Shown here in pieces: positions 23,961 through 36,241 of a stretch of DNA of 64,000 nucleotides. Every line of letters begins with the position of its first letter. Position 1 is the first letter of the stretch. The stretch is from positions 10,116,836 to 10,180,835 of the forward strand of contig OX291552.1 of NCBI GenBank assembly GCA_946406115.1. The letters are read 5' to 3'. This DNA is from Apoda limacodes (taxonomy: Eukaryota; Arthropoda; Insecta; Lepidoptera; Limacodidae). Below the pieces are notes generated by a model. That model did not search any database, was not told where the DNA came from, and was given only the letters and a program-made list of their open reading frames with translations. The translations under genes and the position numbers were made by a program.

Positions 23961-24198
23961 AATCTAAAAACTAATTCATAATTTTAAAATAAATAAAAGA
24001 TTTTCAATACAGAAAATGTTATAACCACGTTTACTCATAATTTGCCTAGAATTTGTGAAGCATTCATACTAGAGTAGATATTTATCTGGCCCAGCAGGCG
24101 TTGTTCTGCTCTTAAAGTTGATGCGCTCTAGCACCATCATTGTGCCCAGTGTGAGTTTTTACTCGCGTTCGCGGCCACGAAATACATGTATGGAAATG

Positions 24199-24460
24199 AA
24201 GGAGCGCTTCGCGCGAGTCCGACTCGCACTTGACCCTTTGTTTCTTTCTCAGAAACCTTCTTTCAAAATTTCATTACAATCGGTATAGATACCCTTATTG
24301 CGCGAGTCCGACTCGCACTTGACCCTGTCCGACTCGCACTTGACCCTTTTTGCTTTCTCAGAAACCTTCCCCGGCGTGTGCATAACAACTTACCAACATT
24401 TTATTACAATCGGTTTATCCTTATTGCGCGAGTCCGACTCGCACTTGACCTTTTATTTGT
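24199..24460. repeat. Amplified end of the 'gggttccgtacc' element
   Basis: 'cgcgagtccgactcgcactt' occurs three times, with a further shortened copy directly after the second, separated by 'ctttctcagaaacc' spacers. This is the 3' terminus of a family also seen at 33068 and 51880. Confidence 0.7.
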
Positions 24461-25869
24461 CCTTATAAACTTTGCCTTAACAATAACGAACACAACAAAA
24501 AAATAATTATCCAAATCGGTCCAGCCGTTCCAGAGTTTAAGCGAGACCAACGAACAGCAATTCATTTTTATACATATTATTATTATAGGAAAAAAAAAAC
24601 TGGTTGCACTTCGAGAGTGCCGGCGGAAGTAAAAACATACGTACGTATTGACACTGTTTAAGAGTAGTGTGATAAAATAGTACCTTCATTGTGTATTAAG
24701 AGTGGTAAGATGAAAATTACTAACTAGAAACTATTTAGAAACTATTTAGAAGCCTGAGGTCGGCCTAAGGCCAAAGGCTTTAAAGGCTCGATTTTAGTAA
24801 TTTACGTACCACCTGTGTTACACACATTGATTTTCACCACATTTGCGAGAAAGAAAATATAAATATACGGTGAATAAATAAGTAAACTCCTCAAAACACA
24901 ATTGAAATGGCAAGAATAAAAGTAGAGAAAACAATGCCACCTTCAGATGGAGCCGGATATCTAGAGAATTTATGAATTAAAGATTTGGCTGAAGTTAAAA
25001 CTTGTAATTGATCGCTAGTAGTATGCGTGTAGTTCATATTTTAAACAGACAGCTTATAAAGATACTTGATAGAATAGACATACGCGTCAGTACCGCCCGT
25101 GAGTTCCATAAACGCGCGGTTTGCTTTGAGAGAAGTAAATTTGAGCATAAATTTTACGATGAGTAAATATAAGGTTCGCCATCATCTAATATGGGTTGAG
25201 TCCGTGCTATTGTATAATTATAATTATTGTATTGTTCTCCCTTTCCCTGTGTAAAGAACAAAACTTCAGTACCACGCTTAAAGTAGGTACTTTCTTGAAT
25301 GATGCAATGAACAAAATTAGGCACTTATCAGAATTATGCAGTAAAAAACTACCTATCCTTATATGGATTTATATCCTCGATATGTAAATCGCAAAAGCGT
25401 ACCCACCGTAGATATGAGCTGACAATGCCGGATACCGAAATAAAGATTGCATATCGAATGGCGTACTGACTTAGAAGGTCATTGACCGCACCGATAACTG
25501 GATAATTAACGGAATTTTAAAGCAAAGCGTAAAACAGGAATAAAAAATAATTTTAATCTTAATAGCACCCACGTAAAAACAATGTAAATAAAGTGATCTT
25601 TATGTAAGAAGTTCTTTGGCATGTTTAAGAAAACTTATGTTTATGTGACTAGTATCAGTGTCATGCTTGAGGGGCCCAAGGGGGCACTGTGGTTGGTCTA
25701 AGGGGCCTTAAGAAGCGGGAGCTGACAGATGTATCATTGCTTGACCGGCGAAATTTTCCCGCTTGTCTTCGTAACAGTTGCTTCTCCGGATCCAATATTT
25801 CAGGCTGTTGAGGTGGCCTGAAAATTATCCATTGGTCTGAGTTAGCCAACAGGTACTTTCCAGCAACGC

Positions 25870-25870
<1 letters not shown>

Positions 25871-25901
<31 letters not shown>
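25871..25901. repeat. (TA)n microsatellite
   Basis: About 15 uninterrupted TA units, joined directly to the dispersed repeat at 25905. Confidence 0.95.
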
Positions 25902-25903
<2 letters not shown>

Positions 25904-25904
25904 G

Positions 25905-26215
25905 TATATCTAATACCTTTAAACGAGCAATTCTTGTATATATATATATAGAATACTCTAAATCCCCAAAGATTTTCATGAAATTTAGCATGCAGGGGGT
26001 TTCGGAGGCGATAAATCGATCTAGTTAGGTATCATTTTTAGAAAATGTCGTTTTACCCGTGTTTTCAGGCAATGATAAACTGAAAAATATCACTCTTCCT
26101 GACATCTATTGGCGAGTAGTAATTCTACTATTTTTACCGACACAGCAACACTAAAGCTACTTGACAATAGATGGCGTTGTTAAAAAAGGCTCGGTCTTCC
26201 AGGTACTATATATAG
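25905..26215 (+). repeat. Dispersed repeat, copy 2
   Basis: Same family as 12362-12655, with an extra ~25 bp around 26115 ('gcgagtagtaattctac') absent from copy 1. Confidence 0.7.
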
Positions 26216-26619
26216 ATACACAGTATTCGTTGCAACAAATTGTTAGGTTACCTTTTTATTATATAGACTGTATTTTCGTATATTTTTTTTTTTTGCAAGT
26301 ATCAAACATACGTTGTTAGTTCTATAGATTTTGGTCGCAACATTTTTAGCGAAGCTTTTTGGATGGAGTCCATTTAGTTTTTTTGGAAGTACGGGCCCGT
26401 GCGGTGTTGGCAAGCAAGTACAGGGGTGCGTAAGTGTGACAGGAAAATACGAATATAGCGCTATCTCGCTCCATTAGCCTTGTACCAAAGTTGACCAGAC
26501 ACGTTAAGGAGTTTACTTACTCATATATACTCTGATAGTTGGTACCAACATATTCTAATTAAACTAATTTTTTTATCCAATGGTCCAATACGCGGATTCA
26601 GTGCTGATTGTGAACTTCA

Positions 26620-26800
26620 CATATGTTTTTTTGAGGTTTCCTTACAAAGTTTTTCTTCAGCGAATTAGGCCAATGGTATGAAGAACGCATTGAACATGAG
26701 AAATTTAGGAAAATAATAAATTGGTACACGCTAAGGCTCAAATGCCTACCACTCAGAACGCAGGACCGACACCGCGTCGAGTCCACAAGGCTAAAACCGA
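26620..26800. repeat. SINE-like repeat fragment
   Basis: 'gaggtttccttacaaagttt' through 'ctaccactcaggacgcag' parallels 53236-53355 ('caggtttccttacgacgttt'...'caccactcaggacgc'). Confidence 0.6.
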
Positions 26801-26989
26801 CCGGTTGCTTAATTTTAAAACTAATTTCAATCGCAAAATTCGTGTATTTCTCGATCGTCACATAGGATTTAAACTTGACGTAAATGTAACCATACTGTAC
26901 AAACATTTTATGCGAGTTTTATGAGTGAAGACGTTGGCATCTTCTAAACTAGTTGAATTTCATATTATGGATAACACAGAAATACTCAC

Positions 26990-29900
26990 CGATCAGTTTC
27001 AATAATAACAACTGGCGTTCCTACAGTTTCCATACCTGTTAAAAAACATTTTTATTACTGTTTAAAATGTCTTTATTTTTGCCCGTGGCTCCGTCTACGC
27101 TTGATTCGATTCGATTGAAAAATATGATAAATATTCTGTGTCCTTCTTCATCCCTCCAGCATGTTATCCCCATGCAAAATCAGGTCTCTGAAGGTCTTGA
27201 AGGTCTCCGCGGCCCGTAATGTTTGTCACAAAAAAATGTATTCCTGTGATAACTATTAATTCTGATGTCTTGCTCCGTCCTATTCTTTCTTGCTACCCTT
27301 GTGCTAAAAACAAGTCAATTGTACCTCTGCTCTGTTACGACGTAGAGGAGTAACATACCTACTTGGGTTTTATATGCAAGGATAATCTGGCACAGGACAA
27401 TGATTTTGAGCGAGGCCTGCCTCAGTGAGTCACACATATCAGAGTCATTGCTGCTACTGGGTTGAAGCGAAAAAGTCCTACCATATGTTACATTTTATTA
27501 GGGGAAATGTATATACAAGATTATCTGTTGAGGTAAGATGAGGCAAAACTATATTAACCCTATCTGGTTGTTTCTTTGCGTTAAAACGTAGCTCCTGATA
27601 CACAACACTAGTAAGCTTATTTACTTTTATAACGTACCTGATAAAAATAAAATATAGCCTTTTTACAACTGACTAGATAAAAATAGGGTGTAAGTCACTG
27701 TCGGTGTACCCGGTAAATGTTTTGTGATTTCACCTTCAGGGTTGACGGCGACTAGCCGCATTGCCCCCAGCGGCACGTTGTTAGGCTCATCCTCTCGCAG
27801 GAATAATTTTTTGTCCTTATCAGGCTTTTGACTCGATCCCGCAGCAGAGTGCACTAAAACAAAAAAAAGCAATTTATATTTATAGAGGTATAAAGCTTAT
27901 CCTCGCTACTTCGCGTCATGATCATTTTTATCTGAGCCGTACGCCGTCCAGTGTTCCATTGAACGTAAGCCTCCCTCATGTGTCCCCTCAACGACCGATC
28001 TGGGGCAACCTACATTCAGGTCATGGGCGCTAGCAGGGGGGTGCCAGGTGGTGCACTTGCACCCCTTGGGAATCTCGGGATCAACAGGAATTATTGAAAT
28101 AAAAAGCCGTCTGTTGGAAATCATTTTTTTATTCACAATAATTAGTAGGCAGTAATTACACAATTCTCATTTAAAAAGCAACTGCAGCCGGCAGAGTTTT
28201 TTACCGAACTTATTAATGAAGTTTTCTATAAAGTTATCTTTATTGTCCTTGGTTATTTTGCCTCGGTGGACACTTAACAAGCATAATCCAGACAGTCGCT
28301 CGTCACCTGTTGTGGACCTATTCCAAGTTTTAACTCTTCTCAGTGTGCTAAAAGATCTTTCTATTGTGCACGTTGTGACGGGTAGACTAAGGCCAATCTT
28401 GATCGCTTCTGCTACCGAAGGAAATAAATCTTTTGCCTCGTCGATGTAGTCTATAAGATGTTTTTCATATCGATCAACTCCACTGATATCATTTGCCGCT
28501 GGCTGTGGATATTTCCACATTTCAAACCATGTCGTGATTTATGAAATAAAATTAGGTAAAAGATCGCCATACAAATTTTCAATGTCTTTTGCAACTCTAA
28601 GAAATTCTTCTTTACTGAGGCCTTTTATTATTTTTGGGTGTAATTTAACCGAGAAAATGTTTTTTTATGTGTTTCAGAAAATCTGTCTTTTAAAGAAGAA
28701 ATGATCAAATCAAGGTAAGAGATGTATAAAGCTCTTCTGTAAAATTCGTCAACGTTTTCGGATGGGTGGTTGGATCGATGAGTCTGTCGTTTCGTAACTC
28801 GTTGGCATTCAATCTCAATATTAAGATTTTCGCAATTTTGTTTAGCTTCTCCAAATATAGCAGTAAATTCCTGCGATGCGTTTTGTCTGTGACCCTCTAT
28901 TATTTTAGTGAGTTTGCAAATATGGTCATTCACTGAATTAATGTCAAAATCCACTTTTTGAAGCTGGTTGCAGACAGGCTCAAGCTTTGCCGAGTAAGTT
29001 GCAATAATATGCAATGCCACAATAAAATTTGTGGTGGTCAAAGCAGTGCGCAGTTAGTAAGCCCTAACCTTTGTCTTAGAATTATTGGCTTGATCTTTTG
29101 AGAGGTTTTGTAATGCTTCTACAATTTTGGTGATATTTTAATCGAAAATTTGAATATTTTTGTACTTTGCAGACCATCTGGTTTCGCAAAACAAGGGAAT
29201 ATTTGGAATTTTTTTTCGCCGTAAAATGCTCTCTCTAAAAAAAGTTAAAGTTTCCTTAATCATTCCAGCATTATTTCTCATTTCACTCAAATTATTTAAA
29301 TCATTGACAACAAGATTCAATTTGTGACTAGCACAGTGGGAATACTTTGCTTTGAGATATTTATCATTAATTATTTTCTGAACTCCACCAACATGTCCAG
29401 CCATCGTGGAGCAACCATCATAACCTTGCCCAACCATTTTGTTGAGATCTAAGCGACATGATGTCAAAAAAGATATTATAACTTCAGAAATCGACGCAGC
29501 ATCTAATTTTTGAAGTGTTCTGTACCCCAAAAATTCTTCAAATATTTCATAACTGTGTTTCGTTTGGTCAAACTTGACATATCTTATGCCCATTGAAAGC
29601 TGTTCAGTCCCGTTTGTATCCGCTGTCGCGTCAGCCAATATTGAAAAGTATGCCGCTTCTTTTGCTTCATCAGTAATGGTTTCACGAAGAACATCAGCAC
29701 AGGATTCAATAATTTCGTTTTGTACTTGATGGGATACATAGAGGGCATTTTTCGAACCAGTCGCAAAGTGGTCTTTTAAAACCGTATCTCCTGCCTCAAC
29801 TCGGAAATGTAGTAAGTCTTTGAAAACTGACCCATCTGCTGTTTTCCCTGGAAGGGGTAAATCATGCGTAGCACAAAATAAGACCGAAGATATAATGGGT

Positions 29901-31835
29901 TGAAGTTTTATTCTGTTTTCTCAATTTTCCCTGTGATATTCAGTATCAATCTGTTCATAAACGTCATTTTTTTTTCTTTGCATGATTTCCAGAATTTTTT
30001 TAGAACGTATAACCGATTCACGATGCCACTGGCTATTTGCCTGAGATTTCTCGCATTCATGAAATTTTTGATATTTTTTGCATGGCCGAACGATGAATGG
30101 CCCCTAAGTACTGCCTCGATGAATTTGTGCGGGAAAAAATACACATGTACGGCAAAGTAGTCCTTTAGCCTGAACAGAATAGGCTAACCTAGAGTATGCT
30201 GTGAGCCACTCGTGGCGAAATGTACGTTGTGTGCTTGCGGAGGTTACCACGCTGTTTTGAGCACTTTAAACCGTATTTCATCACTGATAGGTACGTTAGA
30301 ATCCAGATATAAGCCCACATCATAAATATTAACTACAGTTTGTTGTGTTGTTAATTTAGTTTTACTAGTTTCTTTTTTTTTTTTTTTTTTTTTTTATACC
30401 ACTAACAATCATAATACGGCGAAGATTGTAAGAAAACTAAAATCTGCACCACCTGGAAATTATTTCTGCCGGCGCCCATGATTCAGGTGCTTACTTGTTA
30501 TAACTTATAAATTAACGGTCCTTAGAATCTTCCTACTTTAATCCTCCCATGGTAGTAAAGTAAAAATAAACTTTTTAAAGTATTATGAACTTTACAAAAA
30601 TTAAATTTTGAGGGTTTCGTAGTAAATAAAACCCTTACACATTCGCCATGTTCTAGAAGTTTATTGCCCTACCTCCTACGCTGAAATTTGGTTCACGTAC
30701 CTTTAGCAATAAAAGTATGTACTTATCAACATTTAACAAAAATGCCTTCCTTATATTTCAGTGGGAAGAAATATCTTATTATTACCTCAATGAGTGAGGT
30801 ATCATGAATGAGGTATTTAAAATCACTGATGATTCTTAGAGAGTATTTTAAAATTCGTTTGTGAAATACTTGGCTATAAAGTGGCCTTTTTTAGGGTTCC
30901 GTAGTCAACAATCTGTCCACGGCTTAAATCAGAAACTCTTAGTACTGAAAAGCTATAATTAGGCAGCTCGATTAATATGCGTCCATACCCATATACTATC
31001 TATACCCCACTGTGCGGGGTGTCGTTAGATAGGTCGTTCAAAAATATTGTTTTGTATGTGTGTGTGAAAACCGTTTTCGATTCAGGGATCCATTGATAAT
31101 TTTTCTTTGAGTCAAGTGTCTCCCCAAGCTAAATGGTTATTTTTTTGGATATGTAAATAAATTCACGACAGGACCTACCAAGTAGAAACTTGTATATTAA
31201 TAACGTAGTTAATGAAGTAAATGGTAAATCTATCACAGCTAAATAGGCTTTACAAGTTAACGAGTAATAGTCGAACAACTTATAAAATGTAAGTAGGTAC
31301 CTACTTAGAAAGGTAAAAAATTGTGACGAACAAATATGGAACCCTACTCACCGGTTTTTAATAAATAAGTAAGGTTTCCGTTTGCGAAATATTAAGCATT
31401 AAAGTACAAATTTTTGAAAAAGTCAAGCCAAGTATCTTAAAACCTAAAAATTCACGGCAGTTGTATGTTTATCGAAGTAAAAAGGAAAACGATCATAACT
31501 AAGTAGGCGTTACAAGTTAACAATTGGCAGTCGACTAACTTATAAAATGTAAGGGCAACTACGGAATCCTACAATGCTAGTGGCTCGGCACGTATTTGTC
31601 CGGTTTTTAATAAATAAGCCAATAAAGAATGATTGCGGCAGTTAGTCATATAAAGAACTTATATTTTACTTTTCAAAAATTACCAGAAAGATGCAGAAAT
31701 AGTTACGGACCTGCAAAAAAGGCAAGCTCTTTTTGTGAGTAGTGGTACCCAACGGATATGCCATACACGACCAGCATCACAATCGCAAACATCAATAACA
31801 TTAGCAAACATGCGCAACAAGCCCATGTCAATACT
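26990..31835 (-). CDS. Unidentified single-pass membrane protein, three internal exons
   Basis: Three phase-compatible exons: 31835-31711, 27853-27710, 27035-26990. The first encodes VLTWACCACLLMLLMFAIVM followed by LVVYGISVGYHYSQKELAFF, one transmembrane helix preceded by a Cys-rich juxtamembrane stretch. The second encodes a charged segment (SSQKPDKDKKLFLREDEPNN) and MRLVAVNPEGEITKHLP. The third adds GMETVGTPVVIIETD. Borders: ttattccag|a, g|gtccgt, ttgttttag|tg, g|gtacac, ttaacag|gt, cg|gtgagt; each junction restores the frame. No start or stop exon was found, so the protein is partial at both ends. A hAT element sits in the first intron. I do not recognise the family; a type II receptor or ligand with a short cytosolic tail would fit the layout but is guesswork. 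Confidence 0.5.
28014..28021. repeat. hAT target-site duplication, left
   Basis: ATTCAGGT, identical to 30481-30488. Confidence 0.9.
28022..30480 (-). mobile_element. hAT DNA transposon, complete ends, dead
   Basis: Both ends start CATGGGCGC (28022 and, inverted, 30480) with a second shared subterminal block, ccaggtggtgca, about 22-24 bp in. The flanks are a perfect 8-bp target duplication, ATTCAGGT, at 28014-28021 and 30481-30488. Length 2459 bp. Its transposase frame is broken. It contains a T-run at about 30373-30395. Confidence 0.92.
28167..29930 (-). pseudogene. hAT transposase (ZMYM1-like type), broken
   Basis: The minus-strand frame runs LPLPGKTADGSVFKDLLHFR, then ILADATADTNGTEQLSMGIR (first catalytic Asp in a DxT/D context), VGQGYDGCSTMAG (second Asp), HCASHKLNLVVND, LFCETRWSAKY, and the C-terminal dimerisation block TTCTIERSFSTLRRVKTW (catalytic Glu). 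These are the RNase-H-like and hATC landmarks of the hAT superfamily. Breaks: frame changes near 29640, 29138-29041 and 28628, plus an in-frame TAA around 28540. A further N-terminal piece (NARNLRQIASGIVNRLYVL) is readable at 30144-29908 but frameshifted. Such hATs normally encode ~600-700 residues and an N-terminal zinc finger. Confidence 0.9.
30481..30488. repeat. hAT target-site duplication, right
   Basis: ATTCAGGT, identical to 28014-28021. Confidence 0.9.
30489..31710. other. Intronic sequence with repeat debris
   Basis: Fragments of 'agggttccgtag' elements near 30895 and duplicated phrases (taggc/gtttacaagttaac, ttataaaatgtaag at about 31250-31290 and 31505-31550). No exon supported. 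Confidence 0.35.
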
Positions 31836-32660
31836 CTGGAATAAAATAAAAACTTTAACGTGAGATATACTTTTTAAAGAAACACCAGGGCACCTCTTAG
31901 TGCTTGTCAAGACAAATCTTAGAGCTCAAACACGACAAAGCTATCTTGGTCAGTGAAGTAGTTCCTACCTCAGTACGTAGTTTCATCATCAGACCCTGGA
32001 TAGCACCTAGAACACAATGGTATTGTCTTGTTTAGTTGGATGGGTTATATCGCCACCTTCCTGCTTCATCATGCAGACCCATCATCATGATCTATAGTAC
32101 TTAAATCTAACGAGCCCAAACACGTTGGGGTTTCGTTACGTAGGTAATTGAGGAGTCCCTATGGCTACCTTCGGGCTGCAATTATCAGACCAGTTCTATG
32201 ATACCATATTGTTGCATTGTATTGCACGAAGGTGTTGTGTAGGTATTAGATATATCATTTGCGTGCGGCAAACTCGTATTGTTATTGAAGACGATTAGGT
32301 ACTAACCGTAAATTTCATAAATGAGCCCTGTGGGTCTAATTATATGTATATTCTTTGTTGGGAGGCTAAAGTTATCACTAGATATTATTTATTTTCTCTT
32401 CGGACAAAGTGAGTTCCGCCACATGCTCCTACTAATTACTCCTACTGGTAGGAGCATAAGGACGACATATTACTAAAAGTAGAAGGTTTTACTAAGAGTA
32501 AATTAAAAAAGCTTAGTGGAGTTCTTTATATTCGTATTTGCCTTTCTGATTGTAAAGCCTTTTTGCCTATATAATATAATAGTTTTTTTAAGGTGACACA
32601 CAATCATTCTTTCTGCCTAAATAGAGCGATTTATGAAATACAAGGAGAGTTATTGCTTTT
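31836..32660. other. Upstream intron or intergenic, no gene seen
   Basis: No coding signal recognised; the missing 5' exons of the membrane-protein gene may lie here or further right. Confidence 0.3.
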
Positions 32661-33105
32661 TTAGGGTTCCGTACCCAAAGTAATTAGCAATTAGCGGAAC
32701 CCTATTACTAAGAATCCACTGTCCGTGCGTCCGTCCGTCTGTCACCAGGCTGTATCTCATGAACCGTGATAGTTAGACAGTTGAAATTTTCGCAGAAGAT
32801 GTATTTCTGTTGCCGCTATAACAGCAAATAATAAAAACAGAATAAAATAAATATTTAAGGGGGTTCCCATACAACAAACGTGATTCTTTTGCTCGATAAT
32901 GATAACGGCAATAGGTAGACGCTTAAAATGTCCAAATAATATTTAGTTATATAGTCACTTTAAAAATAAATAATTAAATTAAAATAAAACAAATATATAA
33001 GGGGGCTCTCATACAACAAACGTGATTTTTTGCCTTTTTTTATTGATAATGGTAAGGAACTCTTCGTGCGCGAGTCCGACCCGCACTTGGCTGATTTTTA
33101 ATAAC
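32661..33105 (+). repeat. 'gggttccgtacc' lepidopteran element
   Basis: Begins tttttagggttccgtaccca, contains 'gtccgtgcgtccgtccgtct', 'tctcatgaaccgtgatag' and 'tatttctgttgccgctataa', ends 'gcgagtccgacccgcacttg'. The start-to-end order defines one repeat family with other copies or fragments near 50690, 51475, 53580, 53965 and 24199. Confidence 0.8.
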
Positions 33106-34930
33106 AAAAAGCGTAAGTTACAGAGTCAGAAAACATCACTGGTAGGTAACTGTGACATAAATATATTTGTAGGCACTGTTTAGGTATAAGAAATGCCTTG
33201 TTTTCTATCTAGTTACCTTATGATACACAGCACGGCCGCAGCTAAGCGGGGGCATTGTTTGGCAATTCCCTACCTTGAAATACCATAAACTAAGGTGTAA
33301 TATATATAAATTGTTTTCCCACAATATAGATCAATAAAAAATCTATCAAATTAATTCTGAATCAACTATGGTTTTTCACAATCATAGTAGGTAATATATA
33401 ATTCTGGCAGAAGCCCATACATGCAAAATGGTTACATTATGGTGGCATTTAAAGTGTGTATGTTAACATTTCGCTCTTGTTTTCCCGCTCTCCCGCCCAG
33501 TTACCTACTTACCTAACTTAGGTACACACGCTCACAAGCAGGTACAATAATTAATGATAAAAAAAATACCTGCGCCCTACATGAAACCACCGCTGCCCTA
33601 CCTTAGATTCAACTCTAGCTACAGCCCTGTATACAGTAATAGTTTTTGCCAGCAGCTCTGCCTACGCTAAATTCGGATATCGCCGTGCGATTTCTACGGC
33701 AACTCCCTGATTATAGTAGGTAAGAAAGTTTGTTACAGCTATGACTGTAGCTGTAGTTCGCTGTGGGAACTTATTAATTTTCCTGGACCAACATCTATGA
33801 TCTTCTTCGTCTCTTTGACTATGTCTGTGCCAAACAGATCAATTGGGTTCTTCGTTGCGACGTGAAAAAAGGCTTATTATACAAACAAATCTTTTATGGT
33901 ACATATACCTACGTACAACCTAATACAATGTATGAATTACTGAGTATACCATACACTTTGTTTGTTGCCTTCTCGGAGGCCAAGTTCTCTTTCGAATATG
34001 ACCCCATTTCCCCCATCAAAGTTCACAAAAGAGGTATCTTAATTCGTAACGGCGTCTTGTGATTATACCACTATTTTGTAATACTCGAGATAGGTATTGA
34101 TAATAATATCTATTTTTCACACTTCATTAAATCTAGTTTTACCTTTTCTTGTTTTGCAAACTAGATCGTATCACTTATAAATATAAATTACCTTTCAAGG
34201 CAAAAGGTCAGGGAGCACACCACCGACTGTATAATACCCATGTTTCTTCGTCGCACGTTATCTGAAATTGTTTTAGAAGCGTTATGCATTAGGTACTTAG
34301 TAGTGACATGATTCATGGCCGATTGTCATCCACTGCACTCCCAAAAGCTAGAAAACTTGCGACGCTGGTACTGAACTATTTTTTTTTAACAAGATGGTTT
34401 TTTAGCCTCCTACCAGGTGGCTCATGACCTGCTTAAAGCCGCAGGAAGCCTGTGGAAGCAGGCGGGTTAATACCAGTCAATGTGGAGACATATGGAGAAG
34501 GCTGACGTTCACCGGAGGACGATTTCCAGCTGAGGTACGACAACCATGTTGTGGAGGATGATCCAATAAGTTTATATATCTCATTGATTCCCTAGATCTA
34601 GTCATTCGAGAACTTTTGCTGTTTTTTTAGGTTGTCGATCTAAATCTATGCTCTTGCTCAAAATTTACACACCTTTCTAGTAAAAATAACTAGAATTCTT
34701 ACCTAGTTTCTATTATTTAAAAAAGTCTTCTAGTTGAAAACTATAATTTGTTAAGTTTTTTCTTCAATTTCTACCGCTCTCACCTTACAATACTACAATA
34801 ATAAAAACGTTTTAATTTTGTACATTTTATTTAGATTGTTATAAAGTATAATGTTTTTAGTATAAAAATTGTATGTGTGTAAACAAAACTTATGAGATAG
34901 CCGCAAAGGTTAAAGACAGCGCAATTCTCC
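33106..34930. other. Intergenic; one doubtful coding fragment
   Basis: A 43-codon minus-strand open stretch at about 33745-33876 (reads IDLFGTDIVKETKKIIDVGP) looks protein-like but lacks a start and a clean acceptor; it may be an exon or mobile-element debris. The gene ending at 34931 has a likely poly(A) signal (AATAAA on minus) near 34827. Confidence 0.3.
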
Positions 34931-35052
34931 TTAGACAGCTTCATCCATAGAAGTAGGTTTGGTCGTAAATGGGTCGCCCAGTCGTGGCCATTTAAAAACA
35001 CAGAGAATGAAGAACAGCAAAAACAAAGTACTTACCAAAGGTACAAAAGTAC
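34931..35052 (-). CDS. Last exon of an unidentified membrane protein
   Basis: Minus-strand exon after acceptor ctttag|gt, encoding TFVPLVSTLFLLFFILCVFK (a transmembrane helix), then WPRLGDPFTTKPTSMDEAV and TAA. The short polar tail after the last helix and a minus-strand AATAAA ~100 bp downstream suggest the true 3' end of a gene running leftward. The exon phase needs one base from the exon before. The preceding exons were not found; the sequence immediately upstream is repeat-rich. Not recognised; a multi-pass transporter C terminus is one possibility. Confidence 0.45.
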
Positions 35053-36241
35053 CTAAAGTTTTAGATTTTGTATGTTTGTAACGAAAAAACTCAAAAACTA
35101 CTGGACCGATTTCAAAAATTAGTTTGAGTCCTGAGAAACGATACAGGCTACTTGAAAACGACAAGCGTAAGTCGATTTTTTTTTCTACAATTGAAGAGTT
35201 GCCGTTGAAATCCTACACCGATAATCGAATTTAGAGCGTGTGAAACCGCGGGCAAATTCGGCATGGCGATAGTTTGAATCGAAGTTTGAGTCCCGAGAAA
35301 GAACAATAATGGTAAACCGATTGTAATGAAATTTTGGTAAGGTAATGTAATGTGCATATCAAAATGCCGGGCAATGTTTCTGAATTAGTACAACCCTTTC
35401 ACAATAGGTTAGTGCGGCAGTTGTTTTAAAAAAAGAAACAACTTTCGCCGCGTCAGCTAGTATTATAATAAAAAAAAAAACTACTGAAATTGAAATTTTA
35501 CACCGATAACCGAATTTAGGGCGTGTGAAACCGCGGGCAAAAGCTAGTAACTTATAACTGGTTACACTGGCGGCGCAAGTCGACCTCAGGAATCGTCATA
35601 GTATGAATTATGGATTGGTACGATACACTTCTTTGGAAGAAGCATACCCAATGAGAGTTTGACGGTTGATGACGACTTATAAATTACCCACACATTTATG
35701 ACACCCATGAAAGTGGTGATAAAAGGCTCTCAACGTTAAAATTTACAGTATGATTTTTTGTACTACTGTTTAGGTTGCAGCCGCGGCGCTGACTGCGTAG
35801 TGCCTGACCTGAGGGTGCTCGAACCTTCCCAATGTTAAGTGTCCGGAGGACTGAGCCATCCCGTATTTTTCTGTGTACTGCGATTTCTGGGTCTTGTAAA
35901 TCAATAATTGCATGAAGTCGGCGCCTCTCGGTGAAATTCACAGTTGCACGAGGGTGTGCCAACTATGTAGGTATGCATGTAATATTGATGCAGTTGTTTT
36001 GTAGCCGACTTAATATAATCTAATACTATAAATGCGAAAGTTTCGATTGATGGAAGTTTGTTATTCAATCACGCCAGAACGGCTGAACGGATCTTGAAGG
36101 AAGACTGGGCAAATTTTTATGGCGGCATGACCCCAAGGCGGCCACTGTGAAACTATTTTTTATAAACAGGCCCTGACTACTGGAAATCATAAGCAAAATC
36201 TTATTTCTATCAAATGAAAAGGAAATAAATATTAATATTTT
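35053..36241. other. Repeat-rich spacer left of the LTR element
   Basis: Contains at least two pieces of a repeat with 'gtgaaaccgcgggcaaa' (35240 and 35524), whose inverse is at 61565, and 'actataaatgcgaaagtttc' near 36026, another widespread lepidopteran repeat. The 88-codon minus frame at 35962-35696 has no family I recognise and a possible internal donor; left unassigned. Confidence 0.4.

Larger units (their letters stand above)
24461..26989. other. Intergenic, repeat-rich; no gene supported
   Basis: Includes a fragment of the 'gagtgccggc' MITE family near 24605, a (TA)n run, a copy of a dispersed repeat and a SINE-like piece. A short ATG frame at 24907 (21 codons) has no support. If the membrane-protein gene above continues, its remaining exons should lie here or further left; I could not find them. 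Confidence 0.3.

Noticed and set aside
26598..26924. Opposed frames of ~100 and 67 codons
   Set aside because: Both lie over a SINE-like dispersed repeat shared with 53232-53385.
33745..33876. Protein-like minus-strand stretch (IDLFGTDIVKETKKI)
   Set aside because: No start codon or clean acceptor; phase does not fit the 31835 exon. Mentioned only as doubtful.
35696..35962. 88-codon minus-strand frame
   Set aside because: No recognisable family, sits in repeat-rich DNA, no exon pair found.
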